From NCBI GenBank assembly GCA_965237855.1, contig CBDEGK010000003.1, positions 310,001-374,000 of the forward strand: a DNA stretch of 64,000 nucleotides. The letters run 5' to 3'. Below the pieces are notes generated by a model that did no database searches, was not told the DNA's origin, and saw only the letters and a list, made by a program, of their open reading frames with translations. Shown here in pieces: positions 34,374 to 42,289 of this stretch. Positions within the stretch are counted from its first letter, which is position 1, and each line of letters begins with the position of its first letter. The translations under genes and the position numbers were made by a program. Source of the stretch: CBDEGK01 sp965237855. Lineage in GTDB: Bacteria > Pseudomonadota > Gammaproteobacteria > Pseudomonadales > Halieaceae.

Positions 34374-35111
34374 ATGCCCGTGAGCACCGCCACTGAAGTC
34401 GCGCTTATTGTCGGTGCCGGTGATGGCACAGGCGGCGCCATAGCCCGCCAGTTCGCGCAAGCCGGCTTGCACGTGTGTGCCGCCCGCCGGGATGCCATCG
34501 CTCTCGAACCGCTGCTTGAAGAGATACGCCAGGCAGGCGGCTCAGCCTCGGGCCACAGCCTGGATGCGCGGGAGGAAGACCAGGTGTTATCGACGTTTGC
34601 AGATATCGAACAGAACATTGGCCCGCTGGCTGTGGTGGTCTACAACGCCGCCATTGGCGCCCGCAAACCCATCGCCGAGTTAAAGGCGAGCACATTCCGC
34701 AACCTGTGGGAGACTGATTGTTTCGCCGCCTTCCTGGTGGGCCGGGAGGCCGCCCGCTATATGCAGACGCGGCAACGGGGCAGTATTTTCTTCACCGGTG
34801 CCACCTCGGCCACTCGCGGCCGGGCACAATTTGCAGCGTTTGCCGCCGCAAAAAGCGGCGCCCGGGCGCTGGCCCAGAGCATGGCCAGGGAGCTGGGACC
34901 AGAGGGCATACACGTGGCGCACATCATCGTCGACGGGCCTATTGATGGCGAATTTGTTCGCACCAGCTTTCCACAACTGGTAGCGGAGCGACCGGAGGGA
35001 GGTCTTTTAGACCCGAACGGGATCGCTGCCAACTACCTGATGCTACATCGGCAACCGCGCAACGCCTGGACCTTTGAACTAGATCTCAGACCATTTGTAG
35101 AACCCTGGTAA
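34374..35111 (+). CDS. Atypical SDR family protein lacking the catalytic Tyr
   Basis: This 245-residue Rossmann protein has an SDR-type but unusual cofactor motif, VGAGDGTGGAIARQFA (residues 14-29), and VVYNAAIGARKPI in place of NNAG. At the active site it reads FAAFAAAKSG: K160 is present but the usual Tyr four residues earlier is F156. Ser145 (TGATSATRG) is kept. It may therefore be a binding or regulatory protein, or may catalyse a different step. ATG 34374 has GGGG upstream; GTG 34380 is an alternative. It is divergent from the serine hydrolase and converges on the DUF2237 gene. Confidence 0.82.
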   Translation: MPVSTATEVALIVGAGDGTGGAIARQFAQAGLHVCAARRDAIALEPLLEEIRQAGGSASGHSLDAREEDQVLSTFADIEQNIGPLAVVVYNAAIGARKPIAELKASTFRNLWETDCFAAFLVGREAARYMQTRQRGSIFFTGATSATRGRAQFAAFAAAKSGARALAQSMARELGPEGIHVAHIIVDGPIDGEFVRTSFPQLVAERPEGGLLDPNGIAANYLMLHRQPRNAWTFELDLRPFVEPW

Positions 35112-35114
35112 GGG

Positions 35115-35486
35115 TCAGTTCAGATCCGCTGCGAACTGCCGCAGGATTTCCAGGGGAACAATGTCGAGCGCCTTGATATGCGTGCGGCGCAGAAACACCC
35201 GCGGCGCCATGTCTTGTTGGTAGGCTTCCGCCCAGCGGGCAGCGCACAGGCACCAGCGGTCCCCCTCTTGCAAGCCGGGAAACCCATGTTCGGGCATGGG
35301 GGTACTGAGATCGTTGCCGCGAAAACGGGAGTACTCCAGGAAGTTTTCAGTCATCTCCACGCACACGGTGTGTGAGCCCAAATCCTGGTCACTGGTGTTG
35401 CAACAGCCATCCCGGAAGAACCCGGTCACCGGATCTTCGCTACAGGCTTCCAGCGCCTCGCCAAACACATTCAGGGAGTCATCCAC
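35115..35486 (-). CDS. DUF2237 family protein
   Basis: This 123-residue protein closely follows the DUF2237 pattern: NVFGEALEACSEDPVTGFFR then DGCCNTSDQDLGSHTVC, GNDLSTPMPEHGFPGL and DRWCLCAARWAEAY. The conserved Cys residues suggest metal or redox chemistry, but no function is established. It is the last gene of the six-gene operon and overlaps the end of the NUDIX gene by 8 bases, which suggests coupled translation. Confidence 0.88.
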   Translation of the reverse strand: MDDSLNVFGEALEACSEDPVTGFFRDGCCNTSDQDLGSHTVCVEMTENFLEYSRFRGNDLSTPMPEHGFPGLQEGDRWCLCAARWAEAYQQDMAPRVFLRRTHIKALDIVPLEILRQFAADLN

Positions 35487-35889
35487 AGGCCCGGTCCTCT
35501 GCTGTTAAACGTCTCAGTAAATCCAGGTCTTCCCGAAACACCGGTTGCAGCTCCGCCAGCTCGGCAACCGTCAGCCAGCGCAACTCCAGCAGCTCATCAT
35601 CACAGATAGCCAGCTCGCCCTGAATAATTTCCGTGGCCCAGTAGTGCAGCAGAAACTTGCCGTTGGACGATGGCAGTTCCTGCAGCTTCTGCAGCGGACG
35701 CACCTGGCAACCCAGTTCTTCCTGGGCCTCTCGCACAACGGTCTGCTCCAGTGTTTCACCGGGCTCGCGCTTGCCGGACACCTGGGTCCAGTAGCCAGCG
35801 GCGGGTTTGTGCGCAGCACGCTGACCAATCAGGAACCGGTCTCCCCGTTGAATAACCAGGACCACACCATCGCGGCGGCTATCTGCCAT
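35479..35889 (-). CDS. NUDIX hydrolase
   Basis: This 136-residue hydrolase has the Nudix box GKREPGETLEQTVVREAQEE followed by LG, near residues 37-58, in a standard fold (VVLVIQRGDRFLIGQRA at the N-terminus). It would cleave a nucleoside diphosphate-linked compound such as a dinucleotide, CoA or NADH type. Its ATG follows the HIT stop codon directly, so the two are coupled. Which substrate it uses cannot be read from sequence. Confidence 0.9.
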   Translation of the reverse strand: MADSRRDGVVLVIQRGDRFLIGQRAAHKPAAGYWTQVSGKREPGETLEQTVVREAQEELGCQVRPLQKLQELPSSNGKFLLHYWATEIIQGELAICDDELLELRWLTVAELAELQPVFREDLDLLRRLTAEDRACG

Positions 35890-36300
35890 TCAAAATTCTC
35901 CCAGCTGGAACTGCTGGCGCAAGATACCCACCCACTCCGTCAGCGTCGCATCGGCGTAACTGCTGGATGACCTCAGGGCCCCCCACACCGGTTGAGGCCA
36001 GCAGGCATCTGAGCTGCTACGGCCAATAATATGCAGATGCATCTGCGGCACCACGTTGCCGAGGCCAGCAAAATTGACCTTACTGTAGCCGAGTACTTGT
36101 TTGATGAAGCTGGAGATCTGTTGGCACTCGCTGTTTACCACCGCCAGATTAGCGACATCCAGGTCCAGCACGTCTTCCAGCTCGGTATCGGGCACCAGGA
36201 TAAACCAGGGCAGCTGGGCGTTCTTGTTGAGCAATACCGCGCAACTCTCAAACCGCCCCAGCAGGTGGCAATCTTCGAGTAACTGGGGATGGATGTTCAC
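35890..36300 (-). CDS. HIT family protein
   Basis: This 136-residue histidine-triad protein has PWFILVPDTELEDVLDL and the active-site stretch NVVPQMHLHIIGRSSSD, in which the first His of the triad is Gln, as is common in bacterial members. HIT proteins cleave nucleotide phosphoramidates or dinucleotides. The start chosen is GTG 36300, which overlaps the CaiB stop as GTGA; the frame also opens at ATG 36324. It is the fourth gene of the operon, between the CoA-transferase and NUDIX genes. Confidence 0.85.
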   Translation of the reverse strand: MNIHPQLLEDCHLLGRFESCAVLLNKNAQLPWFILVPDTELEDVLDLDVANLAVVNSECQQISSFIKQVLGYSKVNFAGLGNVVPQMHLHIIGRSSSDACWPQPVWGALRSSSSYADATLTEWVGILRQQFQLGEF

Positions 36301-37502
36301 GCGATAATGCCCGCTTCGCGCCACTGCCCGATTTGCTCCTCACTGAAACCCGCCGCACTGAGTATTTCATTGGTGTGTTCACCATGGCGTGGGGGGAAAC
36401 GCCGCAGGGTGGCCGGCGTTTTCTCATAAACCCCCGGGTGACGCACAAAACGCATGGTGCCCGCGGTGGGTTCCTCTGCCTCGAACACGGTTCGATTGTG
36501 GCGCACCTGGGGATCGTTGATGAAACCTTCAACGTCATACACCGGGCCAAAAGGCACCTCGTGTTCCCGCAACTCCTCTAACAACTCGCGCCAGGGCTTT
36601 TTCCGAAATTCCGGCTCCAACAGGTCGTTCATTTCATGCAGGTTGGCCATGCGGTTGGCGATATTCAAAAAGCGCTCATCTTCTATCAGGTCATCGCGAC
36701 CCAGCACCCGAACCAGGTTCTGGTACTGCTTCTCTTCCACCACGGTTCCCACCAGGTAGCCATCAGAGCATTCCCACACACGAAACAGGTCCATACCCAC
36801 CGGTGGTAGATCGGGCTTGGGCACAAAGGTTTCCGTGGTCATGGTGTCCCCCATGGCGAACTGAGCATAGGCATTGATCATGGGCACATGCACGTGCTGT
36901 CCCTGGCCATTGTTGCGCTCCCGGGCCAACAGGGCTGCCAGCGCCGAGGATGCCGCGGTAATGGCAGCGGTTTTGTCCGCCACCACACTTTTAAACATCT
37001 CCGGTTTATTGCCCTCCCCGGCCTGGATCGGCAACAGTCCCGACATGCCCTGGATGACCAGGTCATAGCATGGCTGACTGGCATAGGGCCCATCGGGGCC
37101 ATAGCCATTGACGGACACGTAGACTAGTCCTGGATTGTCTTTGCTCAGTTCCTCATAGCCAATGCCAATACGATCAGCCACCCCGGGGCGAAAATTCTCC
37201 AGCACCACATCTGCGGTCCTGGCCAGGGTTTGCACAATCTCCCTACCTTCATCGGATTTCAGATCGACCGCCAGACTGCGCTTGTTGCGATTGAACTGGG
37301 AGAAGAAACCATTGAGCCCGCCGCTCTCCGGTGGACCCACCCAGCGGGCGGTATCACCAAAGGTGGTTTCGATCTTGATCACATCTGCGCCCAGGTCACC
37401 CAGGTTCTGCCCCGCCAGCGGGCCGGACACCATGGTAGAAAAATCGAGTACGGTAAAACCGGCACAGGGGCCGATGAGATCATCTGGTGAGGCTATATCC
37501 AT
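36297..37502 (-). CDS. CaiB/BaiF family CoA-transferase
   Basis: This 401-residue class III CoA-transferase moves CoA between carboxylic acids. Signatures are FSTMVSGPLAGQNLGDLGAD then VIKIE, RNKRSLAVDLKSDEGREIV, and the catalytic Asp region CYDLVIQGMSGLL near residue 143. It starts three bases after the selenoprotein stop and overlaps the HIT gene by four bases. It could activate the organic acid handled by this operon with CoA. The acceptor and donor are unknown. Confidence 0.92.
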   Translation of the reverse strand: MDIASPDDLIGPCAGFTVLDFSTMVSGPLAGQNLGDLGADVIKIETTFGDTARWVGPPESGGLNGFFSQFNRNKRSLAVDLKSDEGREIVQTLARTADVVLENFRPGVADRIGIGYEELSKDNPGLVYVSVNGYGPDGPYASQPCYDLVIQGMSGLLPIQAGEGNKPEMFKSVVADKTAAITAASSALAALLARERNNGQGQHVHVPMINAYAQFAMGDTMTTETFVPKPDLPPVGMDLFRVWECSDGYLVGTVVEEKQYQNLVRVLGRDDLIEDERFLNIANRMANLHEMNDLLEPEFRKKPWRELLEELREHEVPFGPVYDVEGFINDPQVRHNRTVFEAEEPTAGTMRFVRHPGVYEKTPATLRRFPPRHGEHTNEILSAAGFSEEQIGQWREAGIIA

Positions 37503-37505
37503 TTT

Positions 37506-38021
37506 TTACTCCGGTGTTGGCATTTCCATACGTGGCAATTCATCAGGCATGCCACCCAGGGAAATAGCTATTTTTGAAAAACCCACAAACAGGGCCAGGC
37601 CTGCCGTCAATTCGACGATCTGCTCGTCACTGAACGTGTCGCGCATGCGCGCCTTGATGTCGTCGTCTATCCCACCCGGGTTGTGTAGGAACAAATCTGT
37701 GTAGGCCAGGATCAACTTGTCCCGCTCCGGCAGGGCACTGTCTTCAAAGCCATCCTCAATCTGCGCAACCCGTTCCTCGTCCATGCCTTCCTTCGCCGCA
37801 CCGGCGAAGCGCACATTGCGTCAGAACACACAATTGGTGGCGCGGGCATTGCGCAATCTCGCCATTTCCTTGGCGGAGTGATCCAGCACCCCCCGGCTCC
37901 AAAGCGTGCCATAGAGCTGGTTGAAAGCGGCCAGGGTCTCTGGCTGCCAGGCCAGGGCGCTGCTACTGATGGGATCGTCACCCTCATTTGGCGGCGTACC
38001 CACCCTTGCTTCAATCGCCAT
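37506..38021 (-). CDS. Selenoprotein: carboxymuconolactone decarboxylase/AhpD-like, Sec at UGA 37821-37823
   Basis: Reading from ATG 38021, the frame meets an in-frame TGA at 37821-37823 and continues open to 37506, giving 171 residues. The protein reads LRNARATNCVF, then the TGA, then RNVRFAGAAKEGMDEERV. CMD/AhpD-like proteins have a redox C-x-x-C at exactly this place, so the UGA replaces the second Cys: C64-x2-U67. Homology carries on across the stop in the same frame (YTDLFLHNPGG, FSDEQIVELTAGLALFVGFS). A hairpin just after the UGA fits a bacterial SECIS. Gene callers split it at the stop. It probably acts as a peroxidase or thiol oxidoreductase. It overlaps the upstream CMD-like gene and is 3 bases from the CaiB gene. 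Confidence 0.85.
37791..37823 (-). promoter_or_regulatory. Sec codon and bacterial SECIS-like hairpin
   Basis: On the minus strand the UGA (37823-37821) is followed by 11 bases. A perfect 7-bp stem then forms, CUUCGCC (37809-37803) with GGCGAAG (37797-37791), around the loop GGUGC. The loop begins 18 bases after the UGA and starts GGU, like the loop recognised by SelB in known bacterial elements. An AUG/CAU pair further down could extend the stem. The hairpin lies wholly in coding sequence. Confidence 0.75.
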
Positions 38022-38424
38022 CCTTCACCTCCAGCAATACTTGAAAGCGGCAAAAGCCATCGCAAATCGCCAGCCACTCCATCAATGCCACCACCGCCGC
38101 ATCACCCAGCTCGGCCTTTACCGCCGCAACGGGTGCATCGGGAATTGCATGAGGATCCTGGGCAAACAGTTCTGCGATCTCGAGGCAGGCCGCCACGCAT
38201 TCGCAGTTTTCGTCTTTCACCGCACCGGCCTCCGCCGCGGCTAATTCTGTGGCGCAATTGTGCAATTGGGCAATCCGCCGTAGAGTGGAGCAAAGCACCG
38301 ATGATGGCAGCAACTGCCGCTGATCAAACAGGTCGGCGAAAGACCGAAAGTCCTTGTAGAGGTTGGGGCGAAGGCCGAAAACTGACGCGAAGTCACTCCC
38401 AGGCGCGCTTTCAAGCCAGCTCAC
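38011..38424 (-). CDS. CMD-family-like protein without CxxC, partner of the selenoprotein
   Basis: This 137-residue helical protein resembles the carboxymuconolactone decarboxylase/AhpD fold: SVFGLRPNLYKDFRSFADLF, then STLRRIAQLHNCATELAAAE. Where the selenoprotein has C-x-x-U, this one keeps a single Cys (HNCATE). The start chosen is GTG 38424, preceded by GGGAGG; the frame opens 39 bases earlier. It overlaps the selenoprotein start by 11 bases and heads the operon. A degenerate subunit for the selenoprotein is a reasonable inference but not shown. Confidence 0.65.
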   Translation of the reverse strand: MSWLESAPGSDFASVFGLRPNLYKDFRSFADLFDQRQLLPSSVLCSTLRRIAQLHNCATELAAAEAGAVKDENCECVAACLEIAELFAQDPHAIPDAPVAAVKAELGDAAVVALMEWLAICDGFCRFQVLLEVKDGD

Positions 38425-38530
38425 AGGAACACCTCCCGGAAAAGATTCATGGCATGTCACCACCGCATTGGATAAAGTTCACCAGCAAGATACTACCGCA
38501 CTCACAGCGACAGGACACGGGACCCGGTAT

Positions 38531-39778
38531 ATGCAGGAAAACCGCATCAACGCCTATTTGCCTAATTGGCGCAGCGTTGGCGCACTCACCTTTTTTTCCT
38601 GTGCACTGATAGGTTTCCACCTGGGGGTAGCCGTCTCCGAGCGACCCGAACTGGCTGATTCCAGCCTAGCAATAAAAATCTATTACAGCCTCAGCCTGTT
38701 TGTCATGGGCGGCGTCGACCTGGGCATCCCCATCGGCGGCACACCCCCTGCCCGCATGCTGGTCTGGATCGCCTACTTCGGCGCCCCTATCCTGTTTGCC
38801 TCCACCCTGATCAACGCCCTGATTCGGGGACTGGCACCGTCCCAGTGGCAGCTGCAACGCATCAAGAATCACATCATCGTCGCGGGAGCGGACGAGTTAA
38901 CCCTCAGCTACCTGCGGGTATTGCGTCGTCACGACAAGAAAGTACCGATCATCGTTGTCGGGCGAAGCCTCGATGCAGCCACCGAGGATGAACTCAGGGA
39001 AGCCTTCAATGCCTTTGTACTTGTCGGGGACATAACTCACGAATTTTTTCTGCGTCAGCTGCGCCTGAAAAAGGCGCGAAAGATTCTCCTGTTGGGTGCC
39101 AATAGCCTGCGCAGTTACGAGGCGGCCAGTATTATCCTGGGAATGGTGCCGGGCATTGGTCACAAGGTCATCATTCACTGCACCAGTCTGCGCTTCATGC
39201 GCGCCATGTCGACCACGTCGGTTGCGCAGCAGTGCCAGACTTTCAACACCTATCACCTGGCTGCCTCAGGCCTGGTTCGCAACCACCTGGTTGGCCACTT
39301 CCAGGATACCCGTCCCAAGGATACGGTTGTCCTCGCTGGCTACGGTCGATTTGGCCAAACTGTTCTTGAGGAGTTGCAGGATCATGCACCCAACGAAATA
39401 GACACGGTGGTTATTATCGACCACGATGCCCATCGCCGCATACTGGTGGCGGAAGAACAGCGTGCCTTCCGCGGCAATTATCAGCGTGAGTTGTTCGAGG
39501 GAGATGTTTCCAACCCCGATGTCTGGCAACAATTACAACAGAGAGTAGACCTGGATCAGAGCGATACCGTGGTGGTGCTAGGTACAGGCCGCGAAGAAGA
39601 AAATTTGCGCACGGCGCTGTGGATCAAGAACAAGTTTCCCCACGCCAAAGTGATTGCCCGCAGCAGCAAGGGCTCTCGCTTCGCCAGCGAGGTCGCGGCA
39701 GAACACGATATTGTCAGCGTTAGCATCTCCCAGCTTGTGGAGGAGAGCATTCCCAGCGACTGGATTGAGCCGGGCTAA
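38531..39778 (+). CDS. Ion channel-like protein with TrkA-N/RCK domains
   Basis: This 415-residue protein has three N-terminal membrane segments (VGALTFFSCALIGFHLGVAV; IYYSLSLFVMGGVDLGIPI, which is pore-like; WIAYFGAPILFASTLINALI). Two cytoplasmic TrkA-N-like Rossmann units follow, NHIIVAGADELTLSYL and DTVVLAGYGRFGQTVLEEL (GxGxxG). It is probably a potassium or other cation channel gated by nucleotide binding, but no classic TVGYG filter is visible. The start chosen is ATG 38531; the longer frame from 38363 overlaps the CMD-like gene on the other strand. It is divergent from the selenoprotein operon. Confidence 0.8.
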   Translation: MQENRINAYLPNWRSVGALTFFSCALIGFHLGVAVSERPELADSSLAIKIYYSLSLFVMGGVDLGIPIGGTPPARMLVWIAYFGAPILFASTLINALIRGLAPSQWQLQRIKNHIIVAGADELTLSYLRVLRRHDKKVPIIVVGRSLDAATEDELREAFNAFVLVGDITHEFFLRQLRLKKARKILLLGANSLRSYEAASIILGMVPGIGHKVIIHCTSLRFMRAMSTTSVAQQCQTFNTYHLAASGLVRNHLVGHFQDTRPKDTVVLAGYGRFGQTVLEELQDHAPNEIDTVVIIDHDAHRRILVAEEQRAFRGNYQRELFEGDVSNPDVWQQLQQRVDLDQSDTVVVLGTGREEENLRTALWIKNKFPHAKVIARSSKGSRFASEVAAEHDIVSVSISQLVEESIPSDWIEPG

Positions 39779-39790
39779 GCTTCGCGGAAT

Positions 39791-40819
39791 TTAGAAACGA
39801 CGGAGTACGCCAGCACTGATCAACCACAACTCGGTTTCGTTGAAGCTGATGTCGGTATCGTCCCGGCCCCACGCCACTCCAATATTCGCGGTCCAGTTAT
39901 CCAGGCCAAATGTGCCCGGCATAAACAGGGTCGAGGTAAACATGAAGCGACTGGCATCGTTTTTCTGATTAAAGATGGGATTGACCGCATCCCCGTCAGT
40001 CTCGCTGTAAGCCACATTGGTAACCCAGCGCATGGTGTTCGCCGCCTGGTAGACATAGGTCAGCTCTACCGCGCCACCTTCTTGCGCCATGGCTTCGCCG
40101 TCCAGGTCGCGGTCAACATAGCGAATGCCGGGGCGAATGATGTGCCGCTTGTTTTTACTGGCAAACAGGTAACCGAGCTCTATGCGGGTGACATCGCCAT
40201 TGCGATTCAGCAGCTGCCGCTCCGCAAACGTGAGTGGCAGGCTGACGCCACTTTGCTCGTCGTCAATGTCGCGCTCGGTAAGGGAGATTTTGAGTTCAAA
40301 GCGCGACCCAAACATGCGGTCCCAGGTCAGCCGCGCCCCGCTCACTTCCAGGTCTGATTTCTCACGGGGCGAGCCGACCAGGTAGGGATCGGACCAGACT
40401 TCTGTCGCCAGCCCCGCCGCTCGGAGATAGGCCAGCTGTACGGTGCCCAACTTGTCAAAGTCATGGCGGATGGCGAAGCGGGTGGAACGGTCGAATTGGA
40501 GATAATCGGCAAAATCATTACCCATGAAAATGCGGGTCTTCTTGTTTTCGAAGGTATAGCCCAGCTCAAATGCGACAGCTGGCAATACCACGTCTTGCGC
40601 CGAAGGTGCACCCAGGTCATCGATGGTGTCATCACCTAAATCGATATCCACGTCGGCGACGCTGGCAAAGAAGTTGCTGCTCATCTCCCCAGCGGAAATA
40701 CCGATGTTCACAAATCCACCGAAGCCACTTTTATCGCCGATGGGTTCCAATGCAGATGCGGGAATGACGAATAAAAAAGCCATGGGAAGAACTGCAAGTA
40801 AAGAGAGTGCGCGATTCAT
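39791..40819 (-). CDS. DUF2860-like outer membrane protein
   Basis: This 342-residue exported protein has a signal peptide (LLAVLPMAFLFVIPASA) and an N-terminal EPIGDKSGFGGFVNIGISAG resembling DUF2860 proteins. Alternating amphipathic strands end in WLISAGVLRRF. A barrel of outer-membrane type is likely. It lies 77 bases downstream of the uxuB-like gene on the same strand and may be the last member of the hexuronate operon, perhaps as a sugar-acid porin. That role is inferred. Confidence 0.7.
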   Translation of the reverse strand: MNRALSLLAVLPMAFLFVIPASALEPIGDKSGFGGFVNIGISAGEMSSNFFASVADVDIDLGDDTIDDLGAPSAQDVVLPAVAFELGYTFENKKTRIFMGNDFADYLQFDRSTRFAIRHDFDKLGTVQLAYLRAAGLATEVWSDPYLVGSPREKSDLEVSGARLTWDRMFGSRFELKISLTERDIDDEQSGVSLPLTFAERQLLNRNGDVTRIELGYLFASKNKRHIIRPGIRYVDRDLDGEAMAQEGGAVELTYVYQAANTMRWVTNVAYSETDGDAVNPIFNQKNDASRFMFTSTLFMPGTFGLDNWTANIGVAWGRDDTDISFNETELWLISAGVLRRF

Positions 40820-40896
40820 TCCAGAATTTCTCCAGGACGACAGGGTAATTTACGATGCGCTCATTCTAGCGCTTCAATCTACGAATAGTAATGCTG

Positions 40897-42288
40897 CTAC
40901 CCGCCGAGCTCTGACAAGCGAACTCTCACCCCCTGCACTCCCAGTTTGCGCAACTCCGACAACAATTGCTGCCGGAAGCGTTGACTGGCAGCCAGCTCAG
41001 GTGGGAACACCTGTTCAAGGCCAAGCACGGCATCCAGGTAATCGGCGGGATTATCTGAAAAGCTCGTATGCAGGGTAGAAATCTGGTCGGCCAGGGGGTC
41101 ATCCAGCGGCTCTATGCGACCCAGCAACACCCACGCCGCCAGCACCAGGGTAAGACTCTCGATGGACACATCGTTTTCAAGCTGCCACAACAGCGTTGGT
41201 ACAATTCTCTGGGGAAGTTTTTGGCTGCCATCGATAGCGATCTGACGGCTCTGGTGTTGCAGGGCTGTATTAGAGAATCGCTGCAACAACTGCACTTTGT
41301 AATCATCAACATCAAAGCCATCCGGAATCGACAGGGCCGGTGTCACGTCCTCCATTAAGCGCGCCACAAAATCCCGTAGCGGCGGCTGAGCCATGGCTTC
41401 GGCGACTGTCTCCCACCCGGCCAGGCAACCCAGGTAGGCAATCGCCGAGTGGCTTGCATTCAACAGCCGCAGCTTCATGGCCTCATAGGGGGCGACGTCG
41501 CTGACAAACTGGGCGCCTACCCTGTCCCAGGGGGGTACCGGGCCGGCAAAGTTATCTTTGATAACCCATTGGCTGAAGGCTTCGCTGACAACCGCTCCTT
41601 CGTCTCGCAGGCCCAGTTTTTCTTGCACCATCGCCAGGTCCGCTGCGGTTGTCGCAGGCACAATCCGGTCGACCATGGTTTCCGGGAAGCGACAGTTGTC
41701 GTTTATCCAGGTTGCCAACTCTGCGCTGATGTTGCGGGCCAAGCCAAGTACCAGCTCGGCCAGCTTGCGACCATTGCCGCTGACGTTGTCACAGGAGATC
41801 AGTGTCAATCCACTCAATCCGGATGCCATCCGCAGCGCCAGCGCCTGACACAGATAGTCGGCGGCGCTGCCCTCGGCGCGGTCCTGGTAACCCTTCTCGG
41901 TAATCGTCAGTGTTACGACGGAGATAGCCGGGCCTGCAAGGCGGGCAATCACTGCATGCGGATCTTCCGGGGCAACCAGAACTTCCTTTACCGCGCCGAC
42001 CACCTGCAGCTGCTGTTGTTCATCTTTTTTAACCACGGAGGTATAGAGTCCGTCCTGTGGCAGCAGCTGATCGCGCACGGCCGGTCGGCGTAAACTGACA
42101 GCGGATATTCCCCAGTTGAGCTCGCCCAGATTGAGAACCGCCTCGGTGTATAGCGCCTGGTGTGCGCGGTGAAAGGCGCCAATACCCAGGTGCACAATAC
42201 CAATTGTCACCTGCCCGCGATCGTAGCGCGGCAGGGCAATATCGCCGGTGGCCAGCTGCTGCAGATGGCTATCACTGAGACGGGTCAT
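40897..42288 (-). CDS. uxuB: Fructuronate reductase-like mannitol dehydrogenase family enzyme
   Basis: This 463-residue polyol dehydrogenase has the N-terminal NAD-binding IGIVHLGIGAFHRAHQALY and the catalytic Lys/Asn/His region EAMKLRLLNASHSAIAYLG. It follows uxaC after a one-base gap with coupled translation (TGATATG), so it most likely reduces D-fructuronate, the product of glucuronate isomerisation, to D-mannonate. A mannonate dehydratase gene is not in the window. The symbol is a best match; a mannitol- or tagaturonate-type activity is possible. Confidence 0.82.
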   Translation of the reverse strand: MTRLSDSHLQQLATGDIALPRYDRGQVTIGIVHLGIGAFHRAHQALYTEAVLNLGELNWGISAVSLRRPAVRDQLLPQDGLYTSVVKKDEQQQLQVVGAVKEVLVAPEDPHAVIARLAGPAISVVTLTITEKGYQDRAEGSAADYLCQALALRMASGLSGLTLISCDNVSGNGRKLAELVLGLARNISAELATWINDNCRFPETMVDRIVPATTAADLAMVQEKLGLRDEGAVVSEAFSQWVIKDNFAGPVPPWDRVGAQFVSDVAPYEAMKLRLLNASHSAIAYLGCLAGWETVAEAMAQPPLRDFVARLMEDVTPALSIPDGFDVDDYKVQLLQRFSNTALQHQSRQIAIDGSQKLPQRIVPTLLWQLENDVSIESLTLVLAAWVLLGRIEPLDDPLADQISTLHTSFSDNPADYLDAVLGLEQVFPPELAASQRFRQQLLSELRKLGVQGVRVRLSELGG

Positions 42289-42289
42289 A

